Source: Ulvibacterium marinum (GTDB lineage: Bacteria; Bacteroidota; Bacteroidia; Flavobacteriales; Flavobacteriaceae). From it: a stretch of DNA of 64,000 nt. Made by a program: the position numbers and the translations under genes. Where the stretch lies: positions 682,001 through 746,000 of the forward strand of contig NZ_RBCJ01000002.1 in the NCBI RefSeq assembly GCF_003626755.1, in the 5' to 3' direction. Positions 18,076 through 26,835 of the stretch are shown here, piece by piece; the stretch's first letter is position 1, and the number at the start of each line of letters is the position of its first letter. The notes beneath the pieces are model-generated. The model was not told where the DNA came from, searched no databases, and was given only the letters and a program-made list of their open reading frames with translations.

Positions 18076-18639
18076 ATGTCAGTATCCCACAAAGTTTTGA
18101 AAATGCCCATAAGGGTGTCCATTGCCATCCTACTTATAGGTATGTTGGCCCAAGTATTACAGTGGCCCTATGCATCTGAAATTATGCTTATTGCTTTTGG
18201 GGCACTCGGTATTTTATATATGATACGTTTTTGGAAAAAAACAGAAAAAAGGTTCATTGATTACGTTAAATTGATATTAGTAGTTTTTTGGACAACTAAC
18301 GGAATTTTTAGAATATTAGACTTTTCATACACTATAGTATTCCAGGTAATCATAGCGGTTTCCTTTCTTACTTGGTTTGTTATGGAGGGGACTGCCTACT
18401 TCCTGGATGAGGATAGAAAAGCGAAAAACAGTTTATCCCAAATCCTGTGGAACTGCGCCATGGTTTTGGGCACCTTGGCCATTATATGCGGTAGCCTATT
18501 GAAAATACTGAATTGGGATTATGCTATACCCCTATTTGCGGGTGGCATTGCTATTGTCGGCGCCTATATCCTTAAAGATATATTTCCCTTGAAGTCCTTA
18601 AAAAATGAGGACGGGAACCACGAGGAGTTTCAATTGTAA
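18076..18639 (+). CDS. Membrane protein with GldL-like repeats
   Basis: The 187-residue protein has about six hydrophobic helices. Two segments, IGMLAQVLQWPYASEIMLIAFG near residue 21 (N-terminal) and GSLLKILNWDYAIPLFAGG near residue 138, look like repeats of the GldL helix pair (consensus-like G..LKI.hW....). GldL is the proton-driven motor component of gliding and T9SS, but this protein lacks the long GldL C-terminal region, so it is a distant relative or an unrelated membrane protein with the same repeat. Its function is unknown. It is probably co-transcribed with the upstream nuclease-like gene. Confidence 0.65.
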   Translation: MSVSHKVLKMPIRVSIAILLIGMLAQVLQWPYASEIMLIAFGALGILYMIRFWKKTEKRFIDYVKLILVVFWTTNGIFRILDFSYTIVFQVIIAVSFLTWFVMEGTAYFLDEDRKAKNSLSQILWNCAMVLGTLAIICGSLLKILNWDYAIPLFAGGIAIVGAYILKDIFPLKSLKNEDGNHEEFQL

Positions 18640-18762
18640 ATAGGTATTTTTAATCATATACCTTCTTTCCTTTTCAAAAGGTTTTCCGATCTTGTCGGGC
18701 TCTACCTTTGATGCCCAAATCTTCATTTATTATTTGTATCTTATTTCTCATAAGAACAGTTT

Positions 18763-19875
18763 ATGAGAAATCTCGACCGAAGAAACTGGTTGAAAACTAT
18801 TGGATTATCCGGCGGCTTTGCATTGTTTAGCGGATTGGAAAGCTGGGCCGTTGATTTTCCCAATAGGCCTTTTCCAGTGGATGGTCCAATACGTCTCAAT
18901 GCCAACGAAAACCCTTATGGGCCATCCAATCGGGTACGTGAAACGATTACCTCGTCACTGGGTGAAGCCTGCCGTTATCCTTTTAGGGCGTTGTCCGGTC
19001 TTGTAAATGGTATAGCAAAAAAAGAAGGGGTTACCAGAGACCATGTTGTGGTGACAGGTGGTTCCACAGAAGGTTTAAGGGCGGCTGGGCTTACCTATGG
19101 CATTGGTAATGGAGAAATTATAGCGGCCGACCCTACTTTTCATGTTATGATGCAATATGCGGAGACTTTTGGTGCTCGCATACATCGTGTTCCCGTAAAT
19201 GACAAAATGGTCCATGATCTGGATACCATGGCCGAAAAGGTGAACCAAAAAACCAAATTGATTTTTATCTGCAATCCCAACAATCCAACAGGCACCATTG
19301 TCGAAAGAAATAAACTTGTGGATTTTTGTACTTCGTTCGATACGAGGATAACACTGTTCGTAGATGAGGCCTATTACGATTTTATTACCCAAGCCGACTA
19401 TCCTTCTATGATCGATTTGGTTAAAAAAGGGCGAAATGTAATTGTATCCAAGACTTTTTCCAAGGCCTATGGCCTTGCCGGGCTTAGGGTGGGTTACCTT
19501 ATTGCCAGACCGGATATTGCCACTAAATTAAAAGCAAGTATAATGGCCAATACCAATATTTTGGCCATAGAAGCTGCCAAGGAGGCGTTAAAGGATGATG
19601 ATTTTTATAAGTTTAGCTTGCTTAAAACAGAGGAGGCCAAAAGACATATCTATGACACATTGAATGATTTGGAGCTTCGATATATTCCCTCCCATACCAA
19701 TTTTGTCTTTTTTAGAACGGGTCGTCCAATTCAAAGTCTTATTTCTGCAATGCAAAAAGAAAATGTATTGATCGGCAGGCCATTCCCGCCTTTTCTGGAA
19801 TGGGCTCGCATAAGTACCGGAACTTTAGCAGAAACGGAGTCCTTTGGTAGGGCCCTAAAAAAGGTTATGATCTAG
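18763..19875 (+). CDS. PLP-dependent aminotransferase with Tat signal (HisC-like)
   Basis: The 370-residue protein is a fold-type I aminotransferase most like histidinol-phosphate aminotransferase: it has LNANENPYGPS near residue 45, ICNPNNPTGTIVE, DEAYYDF, the PLP lysine in SKTFSKAYGLAGLRVGYL and the C-terminal carboxylate-binding RISTGT. The first 30 residues read LDRRNWLKTIGLSGGFALFSG, a clear twin-arginine signal. This suggests folding with PLP in the cytoplasm and export to the periplasm. The true substrate is unknown and true histidine synthesis is unlikely outside the cytoplasm. The gene stands alone between gaps of about 120 and 460 bp. Confidence 0.85.
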   Translation: MRNLDRRNWLKTIGLSGGFALFSGLESWAVDFPNRPFPVDGPIRLNANENPYGPSNRVRETITSSLGEACRYPFRALSGLVNGIAKKEGVTRDHVVVTGGSTEGLRAAGLTYGIGNGEIIAADPTFHVMMQYAETFGARIHRVPVNDKMVHDLDTMAEKVNQKTKLIFICNPNNPTGTIVERNKLVDFCTSFDTRITLFVDEAYYDFITQADYPSMIDLVKKGRNVIVSKTFSKAYGLAGLRVGYLIARPDIATKLKASIMANTNILAIEAAKEALKDDDFYKFSLLKTEEAKRHIYDTLNDLELRYIPSHTNFVFFRTGRPIQSLISAMQKENVLIGRPFPPFLEWARISTGTLAETESFGRALKKVMI

Positions 19876-20332
19876 CAAGCACCTCAATCGTACGCATTTC
19901 AACGATGTTTTCCTACCATTTATCCGAATAAGTTTGTTTTGGGTTCGTGGCAAAATAGGTCATTCATCGATATTACGGCCTTTTACCGAATATTCCTTCT
20001 TTACATGGAGCTCATTGTGCATTTCACTTTTACTATTGTTTCTTTACTCAAATCCCAAATCCAATGGACAAGAAAACTGCTTCAACGTATTTAGTCTATG
20101 CTTTTTGTACTTTCTGCATCCTTTGGGCATTCTTTGTACTTTTCTTAAAGCTATCCTAACCCTGCTTATTCCAGCTTAATTGCATATAGGTTTTCAGAAC
20201 TACCTAAAGGTTTTCCCATTTCAACTAGTGATTGCTAAAAAACTTCTTACAATTCTGATTTTTTAAGTATCCTTTTGTCAGCAATTGATTTTTTCAAATT
20301 CTTGTCGTACTTTTTAGTCCAAATCAAGAAAA
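19876..20332. other. Intergenic region upstream of the Gfo/Idh/MocA gene
   Basis: 457 bp without a conventional gene. It contains one candidate short membrane ORF at 20064-20159 and must carry the promoter for the downstream oxidoreductase. No terminator-like hairpin with a T-tract stands out. Confidence 0.5.
20064..20159 (+). CDS. Candidate 31-residue single-pass membrane peptide
   Basis: A short ATG-TAA ORF encodes a peptide starting MDKKTASTYLVYAF and continuing as an uninterrupted hydrophobic stretch to LFLKLS. A charged N-terminus, one membrane-spanning segment and a short basic tail are what a small membrane protein would show. There is no obvious ribosome-binding site, which is not required in this phylum. 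A longer overlapping frame at 19934-20179 lacks such features. This is only a candidate. Confidence 0.3.
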   Translation: MDKKTASTYLVYAFCTFCILWAFFVLFLKLS

Positions 20333-21421
20333 ATGGAAAAGCAACGACGGGAATTTCTACAAAAAACAGGTATGCTGGCCGCTGCAACGGCACTAGCTCC
20401 CAATATACTGGTATCTTCCACAAGGTCACAAAACAAAAAACTAGGTGTAGCCTTGGTAGGTCTAGGGTATTATAGTACCGATATTCTTGCACCTGCACTG
20501 CAATTGACCCAACATTGTGAACTTAAAGGGATTGTTACCGGAAGTCCGGAAAAAATTCCGGTATGGCAAGAGAAATATGGCATCCACGATAAAAATGTCT
20601 ATTCCTATGAGAACTTTGATGACATCGCCAATAATTCGGATATAGATATCATTTATGTAGTACTGCCCCCTTCTATGCACGCGGAATACACGATACGAGC
20701 CGCAAATGCCGGTAAACAGGTTTGGTGTGAAAAACCCATGGCACCCTCCGTTGCCGAATGTGAGGCTATGATCAAGGCCTGTAAAGACAATAGAGTAAAG
20801 TTATCTATAGGATATAGGTGCCAGCATGATCCGAACATTCAGGCTTATATGAAGGCGGCCAAGGAAAAACCCTTTGGGCCTGTAAAAATGGTTACTTCTG
20901 CAGCAGGATACTTTGATGGACGGTCTAATCACTGGAAGCAAAAAAAGGCTATGGGCGGGGGTGTAATGGGTGATATGGGGGTGTACGCTATTCAAGGAGC
21001 TCGACTCGCGACGGGAGAAGAACCTGTTTCCGTTCTGGCCCAGACCTTTACCACACGACCCGAAATATACCATGAAGTGGAGGAAACTGCTATGTTCCAG
21101 TTGGAGTTTCCCAGTGGGGCGCGAGCTGCGTGTCATACCAGCTACGGTATCCGCATGAATCACTTGAACATTACCTATGACAAAGGGTGGGTTAAAATGG
21201 AGCCTCATTCCTCTTATAGTGGAAACAAAGGTTCAATGTCCAACGGAACTCAAATAAATTTTCCTTTGGAAAATCAGCAAGCCAAACAAATGGACGACGA
21301 TGCCCTTGCCATTAGGAACAATTCGGCCTTGATTGTTCCTGGCGAAGAGGGACTACGTGATATTCGTGTTGTTGAAGCAGTCTATAAATCGGCGGCAAAA
21401 GATTGTCTGGTAAAGATGTAA
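20333..21421 (+). CDS. Tat-exported Gfo/Idh/MocA family oxidoreductase
   Basis: The 362-residue protein has an N-terminal RREFLQKTGMLAAATALAP twin-arginine signal, then an NAD(P)-binding Rossmann domain (GVALVGLGYYSTDIL near residue 38) with the family lysine in WCEKPMAPSVAECEAM, and a C-terminal GFO_IDH_MocA domain with GGGVMGDMGVYAIQGAR. It resembles glucose-fructose oxidoreductase-type periplasmic enzymes that retain a tightly bound nicotinamide cofactor. The sugar substrate is unknown. It is preceded by a long untranslated gap and followed by a secreted protein in the same direction. Confidence 0.9.
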   Translation: MEKQRREFLQKTGMLAAATALAPNILVSSTRSQNKKLGVALVGLGYYSTDILAPALQLTQHCELKGIVTGSPEKIPVWQEKYGIHDKNVYSYENFDDIANNSDIDIIYVVLPPSMHAEYTIRAANAGKQVWCEKPMAPSVAECEAMIKACKDNRVKLSIGYRCQHDPNIQAYMKAAKEKPFGPVKMVTSAAGYFDGRSNHWKQKKAMGGGVMGDMGVYAIQGARLATGEEPVSVLAQTFTTRPEIYHEVEETAMFQLEFPSGARAACHTSYGIRMNHLNITYDKGWVKMEPHSSYSGNKGSMSNGTQINFPLENQQAKQMDDDALAIRNNSALIVPGEEGLRDIRVVEAVYKSAAKDCLVKM

Positions 21422-21597
21422 AGATTAGGATTATACTATCATTTAGGGCGATTTTTGAGTTCAAAGCATTGTTTGAACGAATGAATTTTTGGCGTTTTAA
21501 TGAGATTATTGTCTACAAGCTTTTCGTTTTTACAATACAAAGATTTTTTTTTCGTTAATTCTATAGTAAAAAAACCCAATTTTAAGGAATTGTACTT

Positions 21598-22449
21598 GTG
21601 AATTCTTCCCATAAATACTTCAGCGTTACTTGGAACACATGGACTCTGGTGTTCGGCCTTAGCCTACTACTTATGTTAAACGCCTTTGCAAATGATGGTT
21701 TTCCGGCTTCCCATAAACTAGATTGGCCTAATATGGCGAAAACCGCCATAAAAATCACCTATCCCAATAGCAATACGATTTGGACCACAGCGGACACCGT
21801 AAAATTGAAATGGAATACAAGGAACATTCCCGGAAATAAAACCATAAAATTCTATTTGTCCAAGGACGACATGGTAGTACAAGAACTTGGTATTTTCGAA
21901 AATTTGCAGTACGCCGATGGAATTCCACTGCATAGGGGCTTGCCCGCAGGAGACAACTATCGGGTTATCGGTATTGAACTTTTTCCTGATGACAAATATA
22001 GTATCGCCAAATATGCCACGCCATTTTTCACCATTAACAAGGCTTCTCGACCTGCAAAAAAGGTAGCCCAAAAACCAGCTGAAAAACCAGTTGTCCGTAA
22101 TACTTTTGAGGGTCGAAAGCTTACCTATGTAAAAGAATTGACCGTAAAGGGGAAAGAGATACGAATCAATCTATGGGACCATGGACGAAAGGATGGTGAC
22201 ATTGTTTCCATCTACCTCAACGGGGTTGCGGTAGTTTCTGAATATTATCTGGAATACCGAAAGAAAACCTTTGAGGTGCAATTGGATGCCAGCAAGCCCA
22301 ACGATCTCTTTCTTTATGCTCATAATTTGGGTAAATTCCCACCTAATACGGTTTCTATTGAAATAGTGGATGGAGCGGATTCCGAAAATATTGTTCTCAA
22401 TTCGGATTTAAAAAGTTGTGAAGCCGTTTTGATCAATGTGGAAAAGTAG
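21598..22449 (+). CDS. Secreted protein with two beta-sandwich-like domains
   Basis: Translation probably begins at GTG 21598, giving 283 residues with an N-terminal signal segment (SLLLMLNAFAND). The first domain (about residues 48-150: IKITYPNSNTIWTTADTVKLKW) resembles the Kre9/KNH-type or Ig-like extracellular domain; a Lys/Pro linker at about 158-170 leads to a C-terminal beta-rich domain (about 175-283, with IRINLWDHGRKDGDIVSIYLNG). I do not recognise a catalytic motif. It precedes the PorE-like and PorP-like genes in the same direction, at 257 bp, so it may belong to the same envelope cluster. Confidence 0.7.
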   Translation: MNSSHKYFSVTWNTWTLVFGLSLLLMLNAFANDGFPASHKLDWPNMAKTAIKITYPNSNTIWTTADTVKLKWNTRNIPGNKTIKFYLSKDDMVVQELGIFENLQYADGIPLHRGLPAGDNYRVIGIELFPDDKYSIAKYATPFFTINKASRPAKKVAQKPAEKPVVRNTFEGRKLTYVKELTVKGKEIRINLWDHGRKDGDIVSIYLNGVAVVSEYYLEYRKKTFEVQLDASKPNDLFLYAHNLGKFPPNTVSIEIVDGADSENIVLNSDLKSCEAVLINVEK

Positions 22450-22706
22450 GCCAGTTATTCAAAATATGACTTGATTTTAGGTCCGCATTTTCATAGGTTC
22501 TTCAAAATAATAGCACAAATCATTGATAAAGTATTGATTTACAGATATTTTAATCAAAATTAAACGTATTGCCAGTAGAGCATTTAGGGTTCGATTTTAA
22601 CAAAATAGGGGTTAAAATAGCACAAAACCTATGAATTTTTGTTAAGTAAGGGGTCGAGACAATTTGTGAACTTTGTCGGAGATTATTAACCCTTTATCGA
22701 TCCACT

Positions 22707-23945
22707 ATGAAAAATTCTACAACCCACAGCCGCATCTTAGGATGCATTTTACTCTTCTTATGTTGTTCATTATCCGCTCAACATTCCAACAAATCCAATT
22801 CTAACGTTCTAGACCTTTATAGTACCTATAAGCAGCTGGACAGCTATCTAGAAATGAAAAAAATGGGATATGATGACCAAGCGATTTTTGAAGACTTGGG
22901 AAACGCCAATTTTTTGGCCGAGAACTATGAGAATGCCGTTTTTTGGTACACCAAACTAAAGGATGTTAGTAAAAATGGCGCACTTAAAACGAGTTATCAG
23001 AAAAGGTACGAGCATGCACTCGTGAAGACCTCTGGAATTGCAACATCAGATCAGTCGGATAATGACGACTGGGTAGCTGATGTTAAGGCAGACTATCAAT
23101 TGGAGGACGAATCGACCAACAAATATTGGGATTTTGAATTCGGTCCGAACGGAGAGCTTATTACAAGTGCAGAAAAGCCTATGGATCATAGCCTTGAGGC
23201 CTTGTTGGACAATGCAACAAGCGATTCAAATACCTACAAAGCGCCCGTGGCCTTAACGGCCAATGGCACCGTCGCTTATTTCACCAAAGCCGTTTTAATA
23301 AAGCCGGAGTATGGTATTTTCTCCAAAAAAGAAAGTGTACAGAAAATATTTAAGGCAGAGAAAATAAATGGTCAATGGAAAAACATAAAGGAAGTCGCTT
23401 TATGTCCCAAGCATTATTCCGCGACGCATCCCACTATTTCAGAGGATGGCAAACGTTTATTTTTTGCCTCAAATATGCCAGGAACCTATGGGAAATATGA
23501 TATTTACGTTTCCACCATACGCGAAGACGGCACATTCGGAGTTGCCAAAAACCTAGGGGAAAAAGTAAATTCCAAAAAGAACGACCTGTATCCTAGCTTG
23601 GCAGCCGACAACACCTTGTTCTTTGCCTCCGATGGACGAAACGGTTATGGTGGCCTAGATTTACATATGGCCCAAGTAGGTAGCAAAAAAGTCGATTGGT
23701 CCGTGAACCTGGGTAGCGATATCAATAGTAAGGAAGATGATTTTTCCCTGGTTCTTCCAACTCGGGACCGACAAGGCTATGTAGTATCCAATCGCGGAAG
23801 GGACAAGGACAATGTACAACGAATCGCTTTTACGTTGGATAGTAAAAAATACAGATCGCATCTAAAAAGTGAGAATGATATTCTTGAGGCACTGTATAGC
23901 GAAAACAACATCGACTACTCCTCCACTGTTTTTGAAGACGAGTAA
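22707..23945 (+). CDS. PorE-like TPR/PD40 beta-propeller protein without OmpA domain
   Basis: The 412-residue exported protein has a signal peptide (LLFLCCSLSAQ), a TPR-like helical region at about 45-110 (AIFEDLGNANFLAENYENAVFWYTKLKDV), and PD40/WD40-like blades from about 235 (HPTISEDGKRLFFASNMPG, YPSLAADNTLFFASDGRNGYGGLDL). This order matches T9SS PorE and related OmpA-family envelope proteins. Those normally end in an OmpA peptidoglycan-binding domain, which is absent here; the protein stops shortly after the propeller. A PorP/SprF-family gene follows 200 bp later, so the two probably work together at the outer membrane. Confidence 0.8.
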   Translation: MKNSTTHSRILGCILLFLCCSLSAQHSNKSNSNVLDLYSTYKQLDSYLEMKKMGYDDQAIFEDLGNANFLAENYENAVFWYTKLKDVSKNGALKTSYQKRYEHALVKTSGIATSDQSDNDDWVADVKADYQLEDESTNKYWDFEFGPNGELITSAEKPMDHSLEALLDNATSDSNTYKAPVALTANGTVAYFTKAVLIKPEYGIFSKKESVQKIFKAEKINGQWKNIKEVALCPKHYSATHPTISEDGKRLFFASNMPGTYGKYDIYVSTIREDGTFGVAKNLGEKVNSKKNDLYPSLAADNTLFFASDGRNGYGGLDLHMAQVGSKKVDWSVNLGSDINSKEDDFSLVLPTRDRQGYVVSNRGRDKDNVQRIAFTLDSKKYRSHLKSENDILEALYSENNIDYSSTVFEDE

Positions 23946-23965
23946 GAAACAAATTTTAACCTCTG

Positions 23966-24039
23966 CTATCCCCTATTGTATATCGCGTTCAACGAGAATA
24001 CCAATACCAGGACAAATCTATAAGATATATAGGGGATAG
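23966..24039. repeat. Spaced inverted repeat between PorE-like and PorP-like genes
   Basis: CTATCCCCTAT (23966-23976) and its perfect reverse complement ATAGGGGATAG (24029-24039) are separated by 52 bp. AT-rich flanks (GTATAT / ATATAT) extend the pairing weakly. No T-tract follows, so it is not a standard terminator. It may be an mRNA structure or a binding site. Confidence 0.45.
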
Positions 24040-24147
24040 TAATTAAGCAATTGGATTTCAAGGGTCCACTACCCAAACTCCAACTGTAGTAATCAAAGAA
24101 GGTATATCGGAACCTTATCCGATAGCACAACCATAATATTAGTCAAG

Positions 24148-25971
24148 ATGAGCCGTATAATTAATTTGACAAATAAAATAGGTCTTCTGATTCTATTTTC
24201 CACAGTAATACAAATTCAAGCTGCCTACGGCCAGGAGGAAGAATCCACTTTGAGCTCCAGCAGCACTTATCATAACCAATTGTTTTTTAATAGATTTCTA
24301 ATCAATCCTACATTTTCATTGGTGAGGGAAAACAAATCCTATATAAACTTGTTACATAGAAATCAATACGCCACTTTTGAGGATAACAGCCAAAACTACT
24401 TTCTTGGTTTTAGCAACAAGTTGAATGAGAATACCGCTTTGGGCATCAGTGCATATACCCAATGGCTAGGTGTGGTACAAGAGTTCGGTTTTAATGCCAA
24501 CTATGCTACCTCGGTACGATTGAGCCCTTCGAGTAGACTTAGTTTTGGTACTAATATTACGTATTTTAACAAAGGTCTAGATCAGAATCGCATTGTTGCA
24601 ACGGAATCGGATGAAAGGATCAACGGGTCCAGAAAAGAGAGTAATCTGGCCATTCAGCCTGGAATCACACTCTCCTTAGGTAAGTTCGATTTTGGTCTGT
24701 ATGCCACAGATTTATTACGCTACAATCAGACTACCAATACTTTTTTAACTAGTCTTAACGATAAGAGTCTTAAGGCTTCCCTACAATACACACATTCATT
24801 TGATGCAACACGTGGACTGTTTGAGGATGCCCGTTTAATGCCACTGGCACAATTGGGCAAAAACCCCGATGGTAGCTTGGCCTACGTGGGTTCCATATTA
24901 CTTGATCTGCCGAACTATGGCTGGTTGCAGACCAACTATGATAACACCTACGGATTGGCAATGGGGTTCGGGGTAAATCTGAACAAAAAAATGTCCATAG
25001 GCTATTTGGTGGAAAAAGATATTACCACGCAAGACACGGATTTGGGCTGGAATCATGAAGTATCCTTGGCTTACACCTTTCAAGATCGTACCACCAGTCT
25101 TGGCGGTTTGGTAGATGCTTCCGAAGACCATAAGATAGACGGCATTGTTAGAAACTATGAAGAGCAGATCTTAAAATTGATCGAGGAGAACAAAAAATTG
25201 GCTCAAAGGAATACCCAGGATTTAACGAATCAGGTTTCAAAGAGAAATAAGTTAGCCAAGAAAGATAAGATCAAGTCACAAACCAAGGAAGAGGGAAACA
25301 CAGATTCCGAAGAGGAGTATACGGGCTCCTTGGCCTACGAAAACCGATTGATCTTGGATGAACTCATCCTTAGGCAAGATTCCATTGAGAACGCACGTAC
25401 CGCGGCATTCGAGAAACGGTTCGAGACTATGGTGCGCTTGTTACGAAATGATGTAAAAAATAGTATAAAGGCCCTTTCACCGGAACCTAACAGTCCAGTA
25501 CATACACAACTGGCTTCGACAACAAAGACTGAGAATCCGGTCAAGAAGAGTTTGAAAAACAAGGAAATAGTACGTCCTGTTAAAAACAAGATTACAAGAA
25601 ATTACAATGATCCCATTGCCGTATTGGAAAATACAAAACGTAAGGATTTTGAAGAGCTGCCCATCAAGGTATTGGATCAATCCGATGTAGTAGGCGTAAA
25701 ATCCGGTTATTATGTAATAGCCAATGTTTATAAGAACAAAAAATACTTAAACGCTTTTATGAAACGTTTAAAAGACCAAGGCTTGGACGCTAGGCATTTT
25801 TACAATAAGGAAAATGGACTGCATTATGTGTATTTGGCCGATTTCAATTTCAAGGATGAGGCAAGAACGGCCTTTGTATCCGATCTAGATGGAAAATACC
25901 AGGATGAGAAATGGATAATGGAGGTAGCCGATAACAATTCTGCCATAGTTTACAATTCATATTCGGAGTGA
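24148..25971 (+). CDS. PorP/SprF family T9SS membrane protein fused to a SPOR-like domain
   Basis: The 607-residue protein has a signal peptide, then a PorP/SprF outer-membrane beta-barrel (about 30-320) with the opening NQLFFNRFLINPTFSLVREN and HRNQYATFEDNSQNY. A charged, coiled-coil-prone linker follows (EEQILKLIEENKKLAQRN onward to about 500). The last 90 residues, from GYYVIANVYKNKKYLNAFM through LHYVYLADF, look like a SPOR domain, which binds denuded peptidoglycan glycan. Usual PorP/SprF proteins are about 300 residues and lack it. The partner upstream lacks the OmpA anchor, so the cell-wall anchor may have moved to this protein. Confidence 0.82.
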   Translation: MSRIINLTNKIGLLILFSTVIQIQAAYGQEEESTLSSSSTYHNQLFFNRFLINPTFSLVRENKSYINLLHRNQYATFEDNSQNYFLGFSNKLNENTALGISAYTQWLGVVQEFGFNANYATSVRLSPSSRLSFGTNITYFNKGLDQNRIVATESDERINGSRKESNLAIQPGITLSLGKFDFGLYATDLLRYNQTTNTFLTSLNDKSLKASLQYTHSFDATRGLFEDARLMPLAQLGKNPDGSLAYVGSILLDLPNYGWLQTNYDNTYGLAMGFGVNLNKKMSIGYLVEKDITTQDTDLGWNHEVSLAYTFQDRTTSLGGLVDASEDHKIDGIVRNYEEQILKLIEENKKLAQRNTQDLTNQVSKRNKLAKKDKIKSQTKEEGNTDSEEEYTGSLAYENRLILDELILRQDSIENARTAAFEKRFETMVRLLRNDVKNSIKALSPEPNSPVHTQLASTTKTENPVKKSLKNKEIVRPVKNKITRNYNDPIAVLENTKRKDFEELPIKVLDQSDVVGVKSGYYVIANVYKNKKYLNAFMKRLKDQGLDARHFYNKENGLHYVYLADFNFKDEARTAFVSDLDGKYQDEKWIMEVADNNSAIVYNSYSE

Positions 25972-26036
25972 AATAAAGAGATTCAAAAAAATTATGATTA
26001 GTGGGTCCTAGTTTTTGTGGTTGGAAACTGGGTAAA

Positions 26037-26065
26037 AAAATAGCGGGGACATGCCCCGCTATTTT
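26037..26065 (+). terminator. Terminator after the PorP/SPOR gene
   Basis: AAAATAGCGGGG (26037-26048) and CCCCGCTATTTT (26054-26065) form a perfect stem with a five-base loop, flanked by A-run and T-run, so it should work in both directions. It lies about 65 bp after the stop codon. Confidence 0.85.
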
Positions 26066-26835
26066 CTATTTGGGCCCACCAAATTTTTATCTCCTTTAGC
26101 ACAATATATAGATCAAACCTACCGTTTGCATTATATAACAATACGTAACCCCCGAATTATGATTTCCTTACCCAATTTTATGATCTTGCCCAGAGGCTGG
26201 TCCCAGCCAAATGCAATAGGATCGTTTTTAATGTAACTACTCTACATTTACAAACCAATCGGTCGGTTCCTCGACGAACTGCACGAAAAAGCCCATAAAG
26301 TGTGTATTTGAACGAAAATACGCACATCATGTATGTTTTTTTTAATTTTTTTATCTAGGTTTAGAATCAGATAAAAGCATAAAAAACTATTGTCTAACCC
26401 AAATCCCACTAAATGAAAACACCACTACATTTTAGGTTCAACCAAAAAAGTAGCGTTGGCCATGACCCAAAATCAAGGGCATATCCTAAAGTCTTTATAA
26501 AGGATGGACCGGCGCCGATTTGTAATCCCATTTGGATGTTTTAAGTACAGCTTAACTCACAAAGCACATTGATTCTTTTAGTGCAAAAGGGAAACTATTT
26601 CATTTAGGCTTCGTGCCTTAAAAAAGTAAAAGTCCGCACCACAAGGTTCTATAGCATGCCTTGTTCATGGACGTTACCCATAATTCGTATGGATTATAGG
26701 GTCATATCTACTTGTGCTATAGTATTATACCATTAAATATGATGTTACCAAGATTTTCAACCACAATTTCCCCACAACCACGGCTGCCCATAGCTTTAAC
26801 AAAATTCACGGGTACGCCACAAAACCCAAATCAGT
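26066..26835. other. Long non-coding stretch before the response regulator
   Basis: 770 bp without a convincing gene. There is a T-rich tract near 26335-26355 and a 43-codon ORF at 26413-26544 with no protein-like features. It presumably holds the promoter of the response-regulator gene; I see no repeat or known RNA structure. Confidence 0.5.

Noticed and set aside
26413-26544. 43-codon plus-strand ORF in the 26.1-26.8 kb gap
   Set aside because: No hydrophobic, signal or domain pattern, and no support other than length.
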